Shown here: positions 1 to 6,992 of the stretch, piece by piece
Layout: each line of letters starts with the position of its first letter
Numbering within the stretch: position 1 is the first letter of the stretch
NCBI RefSeq assembly: GCF_040744945.1
Contig: NZ_CP160454.1
Coordinates: 124,001-188,000, forward strand
Origin: Saccharothrix sp. HUAS TT1
GTDB lineage: Bacteria; Actinomycetota; Actinomycetes; Mycobacteriales; Pseudonocardiaceae
Reading direction: 5' to 3'
Length of the DNA stretch: 64,000 nt
Notes under the pieces: model-generated
What the model saw: the letters and a program-made list of their open reading frames with translations, nothing else
Database searches by the model: none
What the model was told of the DNA's origin: nothing
Made by a program: the position numbers and the translations under genes

Positions 1-531
1 ACCCTCGACCCCGAGGCCGACGACCCGGCGGAGCTGGAGCTGGCCGACACGCTCAACCGGACGCTGTACGAGCTGAACCGGATGAACCACCCGCAGCACT
101 CCGGCGACAACTCGTGGGAGGTGCGCACCGGCCGCGCCGTCGAGCTGAACGTGTACGCGCACGTGCAGGCCGCGCTCATGCAGGTGCTGGAGCGCCTGGC
201 CGGCACGAAGGACCGCGCCGACGAGCTGCGCGGACACCTGATCGACTGCGTCGACGAGGGCGCCGCGTACGTGCTGGCGCAGGTGCGGCCGGAGTGGGCG
301 CACGAAGACGCCGAGAAGGCGCTGGAGCAGCACCCGACGGCCGTGCTGGTGCGGCGGCTGCTCGACGAGCAGCCCGATTCGCGGGCGTACGAGGCGATGG
401 TGGCGCAGTTGGTGGCCGCCGGCGCGATGTGGTGGTGCGGCGAGTGCGACTGGCACACCGTCTCCGTCGCCGACACCTGCGGCAACTGCGCCTCGCCCCG
501 CCCCGAGCAGGCCGACCGGCCCGCCGCCTGA
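1..531 (+). CDS. C-terminal part of an unknown protein with a zinc-ribbon tail
   Basis: The reading frame is open at the left edge of the window, so the start lies outside it; 176 residues are visible. The body is acidic and helical-looking. The end carries a C-x2-C-x10-C-x2-C cluster preceded by two tryptophans (WWCGEC ... CGNC), which resembles a RanBP2-type zinc finger or zinc ribbon. The next gene follows after 73 nt with its own ribosome binding site, and the first four genes are likely one operon. I do not recognise the family; the function is unknown. Confidence 0.8.
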   Translation, partial: TLDPEADDPAELELADTLNRTLYELNRMNHPQHSGDNSWEVRTGRAVELNVYAHVQAALMQVLERLAGTKDRADELRGHLIDCVDEGAAYVLAQVRPEWAHEDAEKALEQHPTAVLVRRLLDEQPDSRAYEAMVAQLVAAGAMWWCGECDWHTVSVADTCGNCASPRPEQADRPAA

Positions 532-604
532 CCGACCCGGAACCGATGTGGGGGGTCGCCCATCCGGGCGGCCCCCATCCGACCATGCGCGAAGGAGAAC
601 GACC

Positions 605-1144
605 GTGCGAACCGTGATCCGACGGGGACCCGACCGCGAGACGGTGAGGGAGGTGATCACCGCCCACGTGGGCGAGGGCACCGCCGCGGAAGTCCTCGCG
701 GACCTCGACGGCGAGTGGCAGGACGTCGACCCCGGCGACGCCGACGCCCTCGGCGCCGCCGACCTGCGTCACGTCGAGGCGGCGCAGGTGCTGCTGACCG
801 CGCTGAACGGCCTCGACGCCCTGCCGCCGTCGATCGTCGCCGGCGACGTCGACTACGGCACGAACAACACCTACCGCCGCTACCTGGGCGAGGACGACGC
901 GCTGAGCCCGCTCGCGCACGTGCGCAACGCGCTGCTGGTGCCGCTGATCGCCCTGACCGGCGACGCCGACCGCGCCGAGGAGTTGCTGTACGACGCGCGG
1001 GAGAACGACTGGGACGTGGCGACCGCGCTCCGCGTCAAGCGCCGCGACTGGGCCACCGAGCAGGCCGGGCACGAGCGGCGCACCGCCTGCGCCGCCTGCG
1101 GTCGGCCGCGCCCCGACGAGCACGAAGGACCGGTGACACGGTGA
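605..1144 (+). CDS. unknown protein with a C-terminal CxxC motif
   Basis: 179 residues. The GTG start at 605 is chosen because GAAGGAG lies about 9 nt upstream; a longer frame from 548 would cover that site. The protein is acidic and mostly helical, and ends with a single CAACGRPRP cysteine pair that could form half of a zinc site. Its stop overlaps the next start as GTGA at 1141, so the two are probably translationally coupled. No family recognised. Confidence 0.85.
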   Translation: MRTVIRRGPDRETVREVITAHVGEGTAAEVLADLDGEWQDVDPGDADALGAADLRHVEAAQVLLTALNGLDALPPSIVAGDVDYGTNNTYRRYLGEDDALSPLAHVRNALLVPLIALTGDADRAEELLYDARENDWDVATALRVKRRDWATEQAGHERRTACAACGRPRPDEHEGPVTR

Positions 1145-1497
1145 GCGACGCCACCCGTCCCAAGATCGTGATCGAGTTCGTCGAGGTGCTGGCCGCGCTG
1201 GAGTGGTTCGACGGGCTGCGCGCCGCCGGGCACGTGCCCGCCGACTGCGAGCTGTACCAGGCCGACGGGCTGGACATGGCGCGCGGCGGCGACATGCGCA
1301 CCTTCCTCGTCCGCAGCGCCGGCGACCGCCCCGACGGGATGGCCGTGCGCAACCGGCTGCCCGCGCTGATGACCCGCGCCGAACGCGACCGCACCGACCC
1401 CCTCGTCCTGCGCGGGGCCGCCGCCGCAGGCTCCGCCCGCACCGCCACCACCCCGACCACCCCGACCACCACCGACACCAGCCCGGAGACGCCGTGA
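1141..1497 (+). CDS. unknown 118-aa protein
   Basis: It starts at the GTG that overlaps the previous stop. The first 85 residues look folded (a hydrophobic strand/helix pattern around KIVIEFVEVLAALEWF). The last 30 residues are a Thr/Pro/Ala-rich, probably disordered tail. The stop overlaps the next GTG. No family recognised; an operon role with its neighbours is inferred only from the coupling. Confidence 0.8.
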   Translation: MSDATRPKIVIEFVEVLAALEWFDGLRAAGHVPADCELYQADGLDMARGGDMRTFLVRSAGDRPDGMAVRNRLPALMTRAERDRTDPLVLRGAAAAGSARTATTPTTPTTTDTSPETP

Positions 1498-2327
1498 ACA
1501 GCACGTCCACCACCACGACCGGATTCGCCACCATCCCGCCCGACGGGCCGCTGGACGTCGAGGTGGTCGCCGAGGAGCGGCACCCCGAGCCCGTCCACGA
1601 CGGCCCCGTGCTCGTGGCCGAGCTGGTCGACGACGACACCCCCGGCCACGACGGGCAGGACGAGCCGGGCGACGTCGACGACCACCCGCGGCTGGGCTGG
1701 CACGCCGGACGCCGCTCCGGCGCGATCCGCACCAGCGAGGGCCTGGTCACCATCACCCTCGACGGCCGCTCCCTGCTGGGCATCGACCTGCCCGCCGGCG
1801 TGATCGGCATGTGGCCGGACGACGACGACGAGGAGTGGGTGCGGGTCGGGAAGTTCGACACCACGCCGTTGCCGCCCAGCCCGAACCGCCGCCCGGCCGC
1901 CGCCGGGTACGAGTTGCTGGTCGGCGTCGCCGAGGAGTTGGGGGCCGCGCTGGACACCTGGCAGCGCATCCACGAGGGCGACAGCGTCGACGACGACGAC
2001 CTCCGCGAGGCGCGCGAGACGATCAGCACGGCGACGCAGTCCTCGCTGGAAACCCTGACGCGGCTGCTGGCCGACGGCGAGGAGCTGAGCATCAACGCCA
2101 CAGGGCCGGAGATCGACGCGTTGCAGCAGCTCGCGCCGCCGTCGTGCGCCGCGCTGTACGAGAGCGACGCGGTCGGCCGCGTCCTCCCGGAGGGCCGGGA
2201 GCACGGCACGCTGCGGTTCCACGGCGGCAGGGAGGTCGCCGTGCACGTGGTGCGCACCGCGGGCCGCCGGTCGCGCGGCGAACAGCGCGAGGCGCTGAGG
2301 GCGCTGCTCGCCCGCATCCGCGCCTGA
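1494..2327 (+). CDS. unknown acidic 277-aa protein
   Basis: It starts at the GTG coupled to the preceding gene (overlap 1494-1497). The N-terminal 80 residues are rich in Asp and His and look disordered. The middle (about 75-130) has a strand-rich stretch, and the C-terminal half is helical. It ends the first operon: a hairpin and a new promoter follow at 2365-2449. No known domain recognised. Confidence 0.8.
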   Translation: MNSTSTTTTGFATIPPDGPLDVEVVAEERHPEPVHDGPVLVAELVDDDTPGHDGQDEPGDVDDHPRLGWHAGRRSGAIRTSEGLVTITLDGRSLLGIDLPAGVIGMWPDDDDEEWVRVGKFDTTPLPPSPNRRPAAAGYELLVGVAEELGAALDTWQRIHEGDSVDDDDLREARETISTATQSSLETLTRLLADGEELSINATGPEIDALQQLAPPSCAALYESDAVGRVLPEGREHGTLRFHGGREVAVHVVRTAGRRSRGEQREALRALLARIRA

Positions 2328-2364
2328 CCCACCCTCCTCAACCGACCCTTCCGGACATCATCGA

Positions 2365-2404
2365 GGGGGTGTGACCTGCACAAACAGATGGGTATCACAC
2401 CCCC
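2365..2404 (+). terminator. hairpin that carries the GGGTATCACA box in its loop and 3' arm
   Basis: GGGGGTGTGA (2365-2374) pairs with TCACACCCCC (2395-2404) around a 20-nt loop. The GGGTATCACA box (2390-2399) spans the end of the loop and the 3' arm. It lies between the operon ending at 2327 and the promoter for the gene at 2497. It could end the upstream transcript and present a protein site at the same time. The same design recurs at 4852-4903. Confidence 0.5.
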
Positions 2405-2410
2405 CACGAC

Positions 2411-2449
2411 CTGCATTACATGTACATCATGTGCAGGGCATATTAGGTT
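2411..2449 (+). promoter_or_regulatory. class-2 operator and promoter for the gene at 2497
   Basis: The palindrome (2411-2437) is centred on ATGTACAT with outer arms CTGCA and TGCAG. A second -10 candidate, TAGGTT (2444-2449), starts 44 nt after the GGGTATCACA box; the copy at 4883 has the same 44-nt distance. The leader that follows (GAAGATCCACA, CCCTCACGGAA, CGGGAGCA) is nearly repeated in front of the gene at 4988. Confidence 0.5.
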
Positions 2450-2496
2450 GATCGAAGATCCACAACACCAACCCTCACGGAACCACCGGGAGCACC

Positions 2497-3237
2497 ATGA
2501 CCATCCGACTGTTGGTCGCCACCGCCCGAGGCCAGGGCAGGCGGGACAACGACTTCCACTGGGCCGCCGAAGGCGAACCCGTCCGCCTCGCGTCGATGTG
2601 CGACAGCGACCGCCGCAGCCCCGACTCGCGCTGCGGCTGCGGACGCGCCTTCGTCGGCCTCGACACCTCCAGGTCCACCAGCACCACCCGGGTCGCCGAA
2701 CTCGACCTCACCGTCGAGGACTACGCGCGACGGCTGTTCGAGGACCAGAACCTGTTCACCCTCGACGAGTGCCGCGAGGACGCCGAGGACCTGATCCGCG
2801 CCGTTCGGGACTTCCCGGTCGGCATGGTCGTGGAGCGGCGCGGCAACACGTTGCAGGAACGCCGCGTCGTGTCCGCCCACTACCGGGTGACGTCCCTCGT
2901 CGTCCGCGAGATCCCCGGCTGCGGCGACCACGACGACGCCCTGCGGGCCGCGCACACTGAGCTGCTGGAACACGGCTGGCTGCTTCCCCGCCGCACGCAC
3001 CGCGTCCACGACGTCGCCCCGCACCCGCGCCCCGGGCCCGGCGCTGCCCGCCCGTACGCCGTCGTGACGACCGTGGCCCGCGAGATCGACGGCGACGGAC
3101 CCCGGCACGCCCTGGAGCTGGAGAACGCGGCGCTGCGGGAACTGGGCTGGACCCCCACCACCCGCAGGGGCGACACCTCCCGGGTCAAGGGCATCCGCCG
3201 CAGGCCCGCCGCGACCCCGACCGCGGGGAGGAGCTGA
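2497..3237 (+). CDS. conserved actinobacterial protein, DUF7715-like
   Basis: 246 residues. The ATG at 2497 has CGGGAGCACC in front. The first 80 residues resemble a small family common in Streptomyces and relatives: VATARGQG, then a DFHW box, a cysteine before a DR pair, CGCGRAF, and a TTRV strand before DLTVEDY. I recall this family as DUF7715, but could not check it. The second half is two similar strand/helix units (about 125-160 and 185-220) that resemble those in the next gene. First gene of the operon 2497-4834, behind a class-2 promoter. Function unknown. Confidence 0.85.
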   Translation: MTIRLLVATARGQGRRDNDFHWAAEGEPVRLASMCDSDRRSPDSRCGCGRAFVGLDTSRSTSTTRVAELDLTVEDYARRLFEDQNLFTLDECREDAEDLIRAVRDFPVGMVVERRGNTLQERRVVSAHYRVTSLVVREIPGCGDHDDALRAAHTELLEHGWLLPRRTHRVHDVAPHPRPGPGAARPYAVVTTVAREIDGDGPRHALELENAALRELGWTPTTRRGDTSRVKGIRRRPAATPTAGRS

Positions 3238-3238
3238 C

Positions 3239-3604
3239 GTGGAGCGCTACTCCGTGATCATCCCGGCGGTGCGGGAGATCGCCGCCGCCGACGCCGACCG
3301 TGCCCTGGACCAGGCGTGCCTCGCGCTGCGCGCGCAGGGCTGGACCGGCATCAACGAGGGCGCCGAGATGTTCGACGTCACCACCGGCGGCACCGACGCG
3401 CACGGCCGCCGCCGCTACGCCGTGATCATCGCCGCCCTGCGCGACGTGCACGCCGACGGGCCACCCGACGTCGACATCGCCCGCGCCGAGCTGACCGGGC
3501 TGGGCTGGACGCCGCTGCCCGACGGACACGAGGTCCACGACCACAGCCCCACCGGCCGCGACCCGGTCGACGACGACCAGGCGGGAGCCGGCGATGTGGA
3601 TTGA
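3239..3604 (+). CDS. unknown protein made of two repeated alpha/beta units
   Basis: 121 residues, GTG start with GAGGAG 7 nt upstream, one base after the preceding stop. Two units can be aligned: YSVIIPAVREIAAADADRA with a later LRAQGWT, and YAVIIAALRDVHADGPPDV with a later LTGLGWT. The C-terminal half of the preceding protein contains the same kind of unit (VVREIPGCGDHDDA ... LLEHGWL and VAREIDGDGPRHA ... LRELGWT). This suggests internal duplication followed by gene splitting. Function unknown. Confidence 0.8.
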   Translation: MERYSVIIPAVREIAAADADRALDQACLALRAQGWTGINEGAEMFDVTTGGTDAHGRRRYAVIIAALRDVHADGPPDVDIARAELTGLGWTPLPDGHEVHDHSPTGRDPVDDDQAGAGDVD

Positions 3605-4202
3605 GCTGGGCCGCGGACGCGGCCACGTGTGGAGCGACCGGCCCGGCGACGCCTGGCCGTGGGGCGCGGACACCGCGTGGGACGTGGTGCTGGGCGGGGT
3701 GGTCCGCGTGCCGCACGAGGTCACCCCGCACCGCGACGACGCGCAGGGCCTGGTCGCCCGCTTCCAGTCCCGCGAGCCGCTGTTCCGCGACGTCAGCGGG
3801 GTCGTGCTGACCGAGGTGTCGGTGCACTCGCTGCGCGGGCCGTTCGAGTCGCGCGGCCGGGCCATGCCCGACTCGTGGCAGGAGGAGCAGGAGATCGGGC
3901 CGGTGCCCGAGCCGCCCGCCGGCGACGGGCTGTTCCCGCCGTGGACCGAGGTGGTCCGCCACCTCGACCCGGCCGCCGACCACCGGTTCGTCACCCTCGT
4001 GGTGGCCGCCCACCACGACCGACCCGGACCGCACGGCGTGCACGACCCCGGGCAGGCCGCCGCCGCCGGGCTGGAGCTGACCCGCGACGGGCAGGCCGGC
4101 GAGACGCCGTGGCTGGTGTGGGACCGCAGGACCCGGGTGCTGCACCGGGTGGAACAGGCCGACGTCGACGGCGCGATCGACCACGACCGGGACGGCCGAT
4201 GA
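3594..4202 (+). CDS. unknown protein, paralogous to the next gene
   Basis: 202 residues. The ATG lies inside the end of the preceding gene (11-nt overlap). Residues 110 to the end (DGLFPPWTEVVRHLDP ... LVVAAHHD ... LELTRDG ... WLVWDRRTRVLHRVEQADVD) match the N-terminal half of the following gene. The first half is strand-rich with many Trp and Val. The stop overlaps the next ATG. Function unknown. Confidence 0.8.
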   Translation: MWIELGRGRGHVWSDRPGDAWPWGADTAWDVVLGGVVRVPHEVTPHRDDAQGLVARFQSREPLFRDVSGVVLTEVSVHSLRGPFESRGRAMPDSWQEEQEIGPVPEPPAGDGLFPPWTEVVRHLDPAADHRFVTLVVAAHHDRPGPHGVHDPGQAAAAGLELTRDGQAGETPWLVWDRRTRVLHRVEQADVDGAIDHDRDGR

Positions 4203-4834
4203 GCGCCGGCGGGTTCCGGGCCGCGCTCGGTGACGGCCTGTTCCCCGACTGGGAGGACGTGCTGCACCCGTCCGCGATCGACCGGCAGGAGCCTCCCCGG
4301 TTCCTGGCGGTCCTGGCGGTCGCCTACGACCCGACCACCACCGCCGGAACCGTCACCACCCCCGAGCTGGCCGCGTCCGCCGCGCTCGACCTGACGCGGG
4401 GCGGCGGGTCGTGCTTCACCGAGTGGACGGTGTGGGACCGGCAGACCCGCACGCTGCACCGGCTGGAGCAGGCGGGGTTCGACCGGCGCAGCCGCACCCG
4501 CGGGCACAGCGGACGGCCGCGCGGCACGCGCGTGGTCGACGTCGAGGAGCACGACCCGTTCGACGTCGAGGGCGTCGAGGTGTTCGTGCGCGAGCAGACG
4601 TGGAACGGCGGCGGCGTCAGCTACGACGTGGTCCGCCTGGACGACGGGGAACTGCTCACGCTCGACGAGTCGTTCGACCGCTACCCCACCCCCGACGAGA
4701 TCGCGCCGCTGGTGGAGACCGTGGTGTGCAAATTCTGCGGAAAGGCCGCGTTGGCGTCGCGTGCGCACATCCACCAGAACGAATGGGTGGGAGACGAATG
4801 CTGCTGGGATCACCGACCCGGCTCGACCGCCTAG
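4199..4834 (+). CDS. unknown protein: repeat of the upstream domain plus a C-terminal zinc finger
   Basis: 211 residues, coupled by ATGA overlap. Residues 10-95 repeat the domain in the previous gene (DGLFPDWEDV ... LAVAYD ... LDLTRGG ... WTVWDRQTRTLHRLEQAGFD). About residues 115-165 are a separate strand-rich section. The end carries CKFCGKAA ... DECCWDH, a likely zinc-binding site. Codons near the end (AAA TTC TGC GGA AAG) are less GC-rich than the rest, perhaps a more recent segment. Last gene of its operon. Confidence 0.8.
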   Translation: MSAGGFRAALGDGLFPDWEDVLHPSAIDRQEPPRFLAVLAVAYDPTTTAGTVTTPELAASAALDLTRGGGSCFTEWTVWDRQTRTLHRLEQAGFDRRSRTRGHSGRPRGTRVVDVEEHDPFDVEGVEVFVREQTWNGGGVSYDVVRLDDGELLTLDESFDRYPTPDEIAPLVETVVCKFCGKAALASRAHIHQNEWVGDECCWDHRPGSTA

Positions 4835-4851
4835 GGTCGGTCGGCTGACCG

Positions 4852-4903
4852 GTCGCAGGGGGTGTGAGCTGCGCAAATAGACGGGTATCACACCCCCTGC
4901 GAC
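4852..4903 (+). terminator. perfect 16-bp hairpin with the GGGTATCACA box
   Basis: GTCGCAGGGGGTGTGA (4852-4867) pairs without mismatch with its complement at 4888-4903 around a 20-nt loop. The GGGTATCACA box (4883-4892) spans the end of the loop and the 3' arm. The arrangement and loop length match 2365-2404, so this looks like a duplicated control unit rather than an ordinary terminator; there is no T-run. Confidence 0.55.
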
Positions 4904-4942
4904 CTACATATGATGTACATGTGATGCAACGCCGAATAGGCT
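4904..4942 (+). promoter_or_regulatory. class-2 operator and promoter for the gene at 4988
   Basis: The palindrome (4904-4930) contains TATGATGTACAT; TATGAT is at 4909-4914. A second possible -10, TAGGCT, lies at 4937-4942, again 44 nt after the GGGTATCACA box. Which -10 is used cannot be decided from sequence. The leader is nearly the same as that at 2450-2496. Confidence 0.5.
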
Positions 4943-4987
4943 GGATGAAGATCCACACCAACCCTCACGGAAACATCGGGAGCAATT

Positions 4988-5245
4988 ATGACGGCCAAGG
5001 AACTGAACGCGGTCCGGATCTATTTCGCCCGCAAGCCCGACGGCGAATACGAATTCGTCACCGACTGCCTCAAGGGCGTGCGCGGCGAGCCCGCGAAGTA
5101 CGCCGCCGAGTCGGTCGTGGTCGGCGCGGTCGAGGCCGGCTACATCGGCGACGACAAGCGCATCGCCGACGAGATCGTGGCGATGGTCGAGTCCGAGGAG
5201 CGCGCCGACACCGAGGACACCCTGCACGCCGGGACGTCGCGGTGA
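4988..5245 (+). CDS. unknown 85-aa protein
   Basis: The ATG has CGGGAGCAATT upstream. The protein is acidic, with an N-terminal strand pair (NAVRIYFARKPDGEYEFVT) followed by helices. The stop overlaps the next GTG at 5242. It heads the operon 4988-6902 behind a class-2 promoter. No family recognised. Confidence 0.8.
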   Translation: MTAKELNAVRIYFARKPDGEYEFVTDCLKGVRGEPAKYAAESVVVGAVEAGYIGDDKRIADEIVAMVESEERADTEDTLHAGTSR

Positions 5246-5517
5246 GCAACACCTGGGTCGACAACCTCGCCGACGAGCAGCGCGACCAGGTCGCCGAGGT
5301 GTTCGCCACGCTGCCCGAGAACGACTCGCTGCGCCGCTACGCCGGCGACGACGTCGACTTCGGCATCTGGCTGCTCGTGGTCGACGGCGCCTGCCGCCGC
5401 AGGCTCACCGTCGGCATCTTCGACCTGCCCGACCGGCTGTGGCGCGACTGGTACGACGACGACATGACGCCGGTCCAGGCGCTGCGCACCCTGCTGGAGG
5501 AGGGCGTGGACGCGTGA
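5242..5517 (+). CDS. unknown protein, paralogue of the gene at 6349
   Basis: 91 residues, coupled to both neighbours by GTGA overlaps. The core YAGDDVDFGIWLLVVD ... DRLWRDWYDDDMTPVQALR aligns with the gene at 6349 (GDEDYAIWLVELIQ ... DPKWRGFYDRDLPACDAIR). That gives a shared pattern of acidic-Phe/Tyr-x-IWL, then W-R-x-(W/F)-Y-D. The two copies are separated by one gene. No function can be assigned. Confidence 0.8.
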   Translation: MSNTWVDNLADEQRDQVAEVFATLPENDSLRRYAGDDVDFGIWLLVVDGACRRRLTVGIFDLPDRLWRDWYDDDMTPVQALRTLLEEGVDA

Positions 5518-6323
5518 GGTGCCGCCGCGACACGCACGCGCACTTCACCGAGGTCCCCGCCGGTGGCGAACTCGTCACCGGCGGGGACCGGGTGTACGCC
5601 ATCGAGTTGCACGACGGCTCGGACGACGTCCGCTGGTCCATCGGCCGCGTCGTCGGCTCCGGAACCCACTGGATCGCGCTCGTCATCGGCCTGGACCACT
5701 GGACGCCCGCGTTCCCCAGCCGGGGCAGCCTCGCCGAGGCGCTGCTCATGGTGCGCGGCGAACACGCCCGCTGGCGCTGGAAGCCCTGCCGGCTGCCGCG
5801 CCCCGGCCGCTGGACTACTCCCACCCCGCGAGGAGCTGAACCGATGACCAGCGGCAACATCGACCCCGCCGACGACACCGGCGCCGCCCCGGCCGTCGCA
5901 CCGCCCTACCGCTACACCGTGGTCGGCCTCGTCGACGGCGACGCGGGGGAACTGCTCGTCGCCGCGGTGTTCGACGGCGAGCACCCCCGCGTCGACGTCG
6001 GCAAGACCCCCGGCTACGAGCGTGTGGCGCTGCTCGTCGACGCCGACAACCGCGTGCAGGCCGAACGGTTCGCCGCGATCCTGGCGGCCACGGGCGGGCT
6101 GCCCGAACAGGAGAGCGCCGACCGGATCGAGCCCGGCGACACCGTCGTCCACACCCTCACCACGCCGCGCGCCGGCCATGACGACCCGCGTGAAGCCGAC
6201 ACCTCCGAGGTCGACCGCGTCGGCCGCACCCCCGACGACGACGTGCTGCTGTGGCTCGACGAGGACGACACCCCCACCCAGCACGACCCCAGCGAACAGC
6301 TGTGGATCGTCAAGGGAACCTGA
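5514..6323 (+). CDS. unknown protein, probably two genes joined in one frame
   Basis: 269 residues from the GTG coupled to the previous stop. The frame stays open through 5838-5846, where a typical gene boundary is visible: GAGGAGCTGA then ATG at 5844. In the neighbouring frame the first part would end with a stop at 5837-5839 after a normal-looking SHPARS ending. So either the first gene (about 5514-5839) lost or gained a base near 5800 and fused to a second gene starting at 5844, or the fusion is real. The N-terminal part is a strand-rich domain of about 100 residues. The second part is acidic and ends in LLWLDEDDTPTQHDPSEQLW. No family recognised. Confidence 0.65.
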   Translation: MRCRRDTHAHFTEVPAGGELVTGGDRVYAIELHDGSDDVRWSIGRVVGSGTHWIALVIGLDHWTPAFPSRGSLAEALLMVRGEHARWRWKPCRLPRPGRWTTPTPRGAEPMTSGNIDPADDTGAAPAVAPPYRYTVVGLVDGDAGELLVAAVFDGEHPRVDVGKTPGYERVALLVDADNRVQAERFAAILAATGGLPEQESADRIEPGDTVVHTLTTPRAGHDDPREADTSEVDRVGRTPDDDVLLWLDEDDTPTQHDPSEQLWIVKGT

Positions 6324-6348
6324 CCCCGCACCGAGGAGGACGAAGAAC

Positions 6349-6651
6349 GTGGTGGTGACCAGAAGCAGCCCGATGCCCCAGGACGAACGCGGGCCGGTGC
6401 GGTACCTGTTCGACCGCACCCCGGTCGGCCGCGGCGCCGTCGAGGCCGCGGGCGGCGACGAGGACTACGCGATCTGGCTGGTCGAGCTGATCCAGACGCA
6501 CTGGCGGGTCGGGCACCGGCCCGTCGACGACTTGCACGACCCGAAGTGGCGCGGCTTCTACGACCGGGACCTGCCCGCGTGCGACGCGATCCGCCACGCC
6601 GAGGTCGTGCCCCCGCCGCTGCCGACCCGGCCGAGGTGGGAACGGCGGTGA
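6349..6651 (+). CDS. unknown protein, paralogue of the gene at 5242
   Basis: 100 residues. The GTG at 6349 is chosen for the GAGGAGGA 10 nt upstream; a later ATG at 6373 lacks such a site. It shares the IWL and W-R-x-x-Y-D core with the gene at 5242 (see there). The stop overlaps the next GTG. Function unknown. Confidence 0.78.
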   Translation: MVVTRSSPMPQDERGPVRYLFDRTPVGRGAVEAAGGDEDYAIWLVELIQTHWRVGHRPVDDLHDPKWRGFYDRDLPACDAIRHAEVVPPPLPTRPRWERR

Positions 6652-6902
6652 GGGGCGACGTCCGCGACCACCTGCTGCGCACCCTGGAGGACGCGGGCCT
6701 CGGACCGTGGATCACCGACGCCGACGGCGCCGTGCACCGCCTGCACCACTGGGTCGACGACGTGGTGCGCGGCGTGGTCGACCAGTACTCCGACACCGAC
6801 GCGCCGGAGAAGCTGGCCGCGCTGCTGGAGGAGCTGGACTCCAAACCCGACCGCAAGTCGGTCTCGGTGAAGATCGTCCGCGAGATCGTCGCCCCGGCGT
6901 AG
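6648..6902 (+). CDS. unknown 84-aa protein
   Basis: Starts at the GTG overlapping the previous stop. Acidic, with a helical C-terminal half (KLAALLEELDSKPDRKSVSVKIVREIV). Last gene of the operon; a strong hairpin terminator follows 38 nt later. No family recognised. Confidence 0.75.
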   Translation: MRGDVRDHLLRTLEDAGLGPWITDADGAVHRLHHWVDDVVRGVVDQYSDTDAPEKLAALLEELDSKPDRKSVSVKIVREIVAPA

Positions 6903-6939
6903 ACGGAACCCACGGTGGACGGACGCGGACGGCACGCGC

Positions 6940-6973
6940 GGGGGCCCCGGCACCACCCGGTGCCGGGGCCCCC
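6940..6973. terminator. bidirectional terminator between convergent genes
   Basis: GGGGGCCCCGGCACC (6940-6954) and its exact complement (6959-6973) enclose a 4-nt loop. It lies between a plus-strand gene ending at 6902 and a minus-strand gene ending at 6993, so it can serve both. No T-run, as is usual in GC-rich actinomycetes. Confidence 0.7.
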
Positions 6974-6992
6974 GCCGTCGCGTGCCGGGCGG

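Noticed and set aside
176..2416. Long minus-strand frame opposite the first operon
   Set aside because: Its translation is Ser/Arg/Ala-rich and the plus-strand genes have proper starts, overlaps and codon use.
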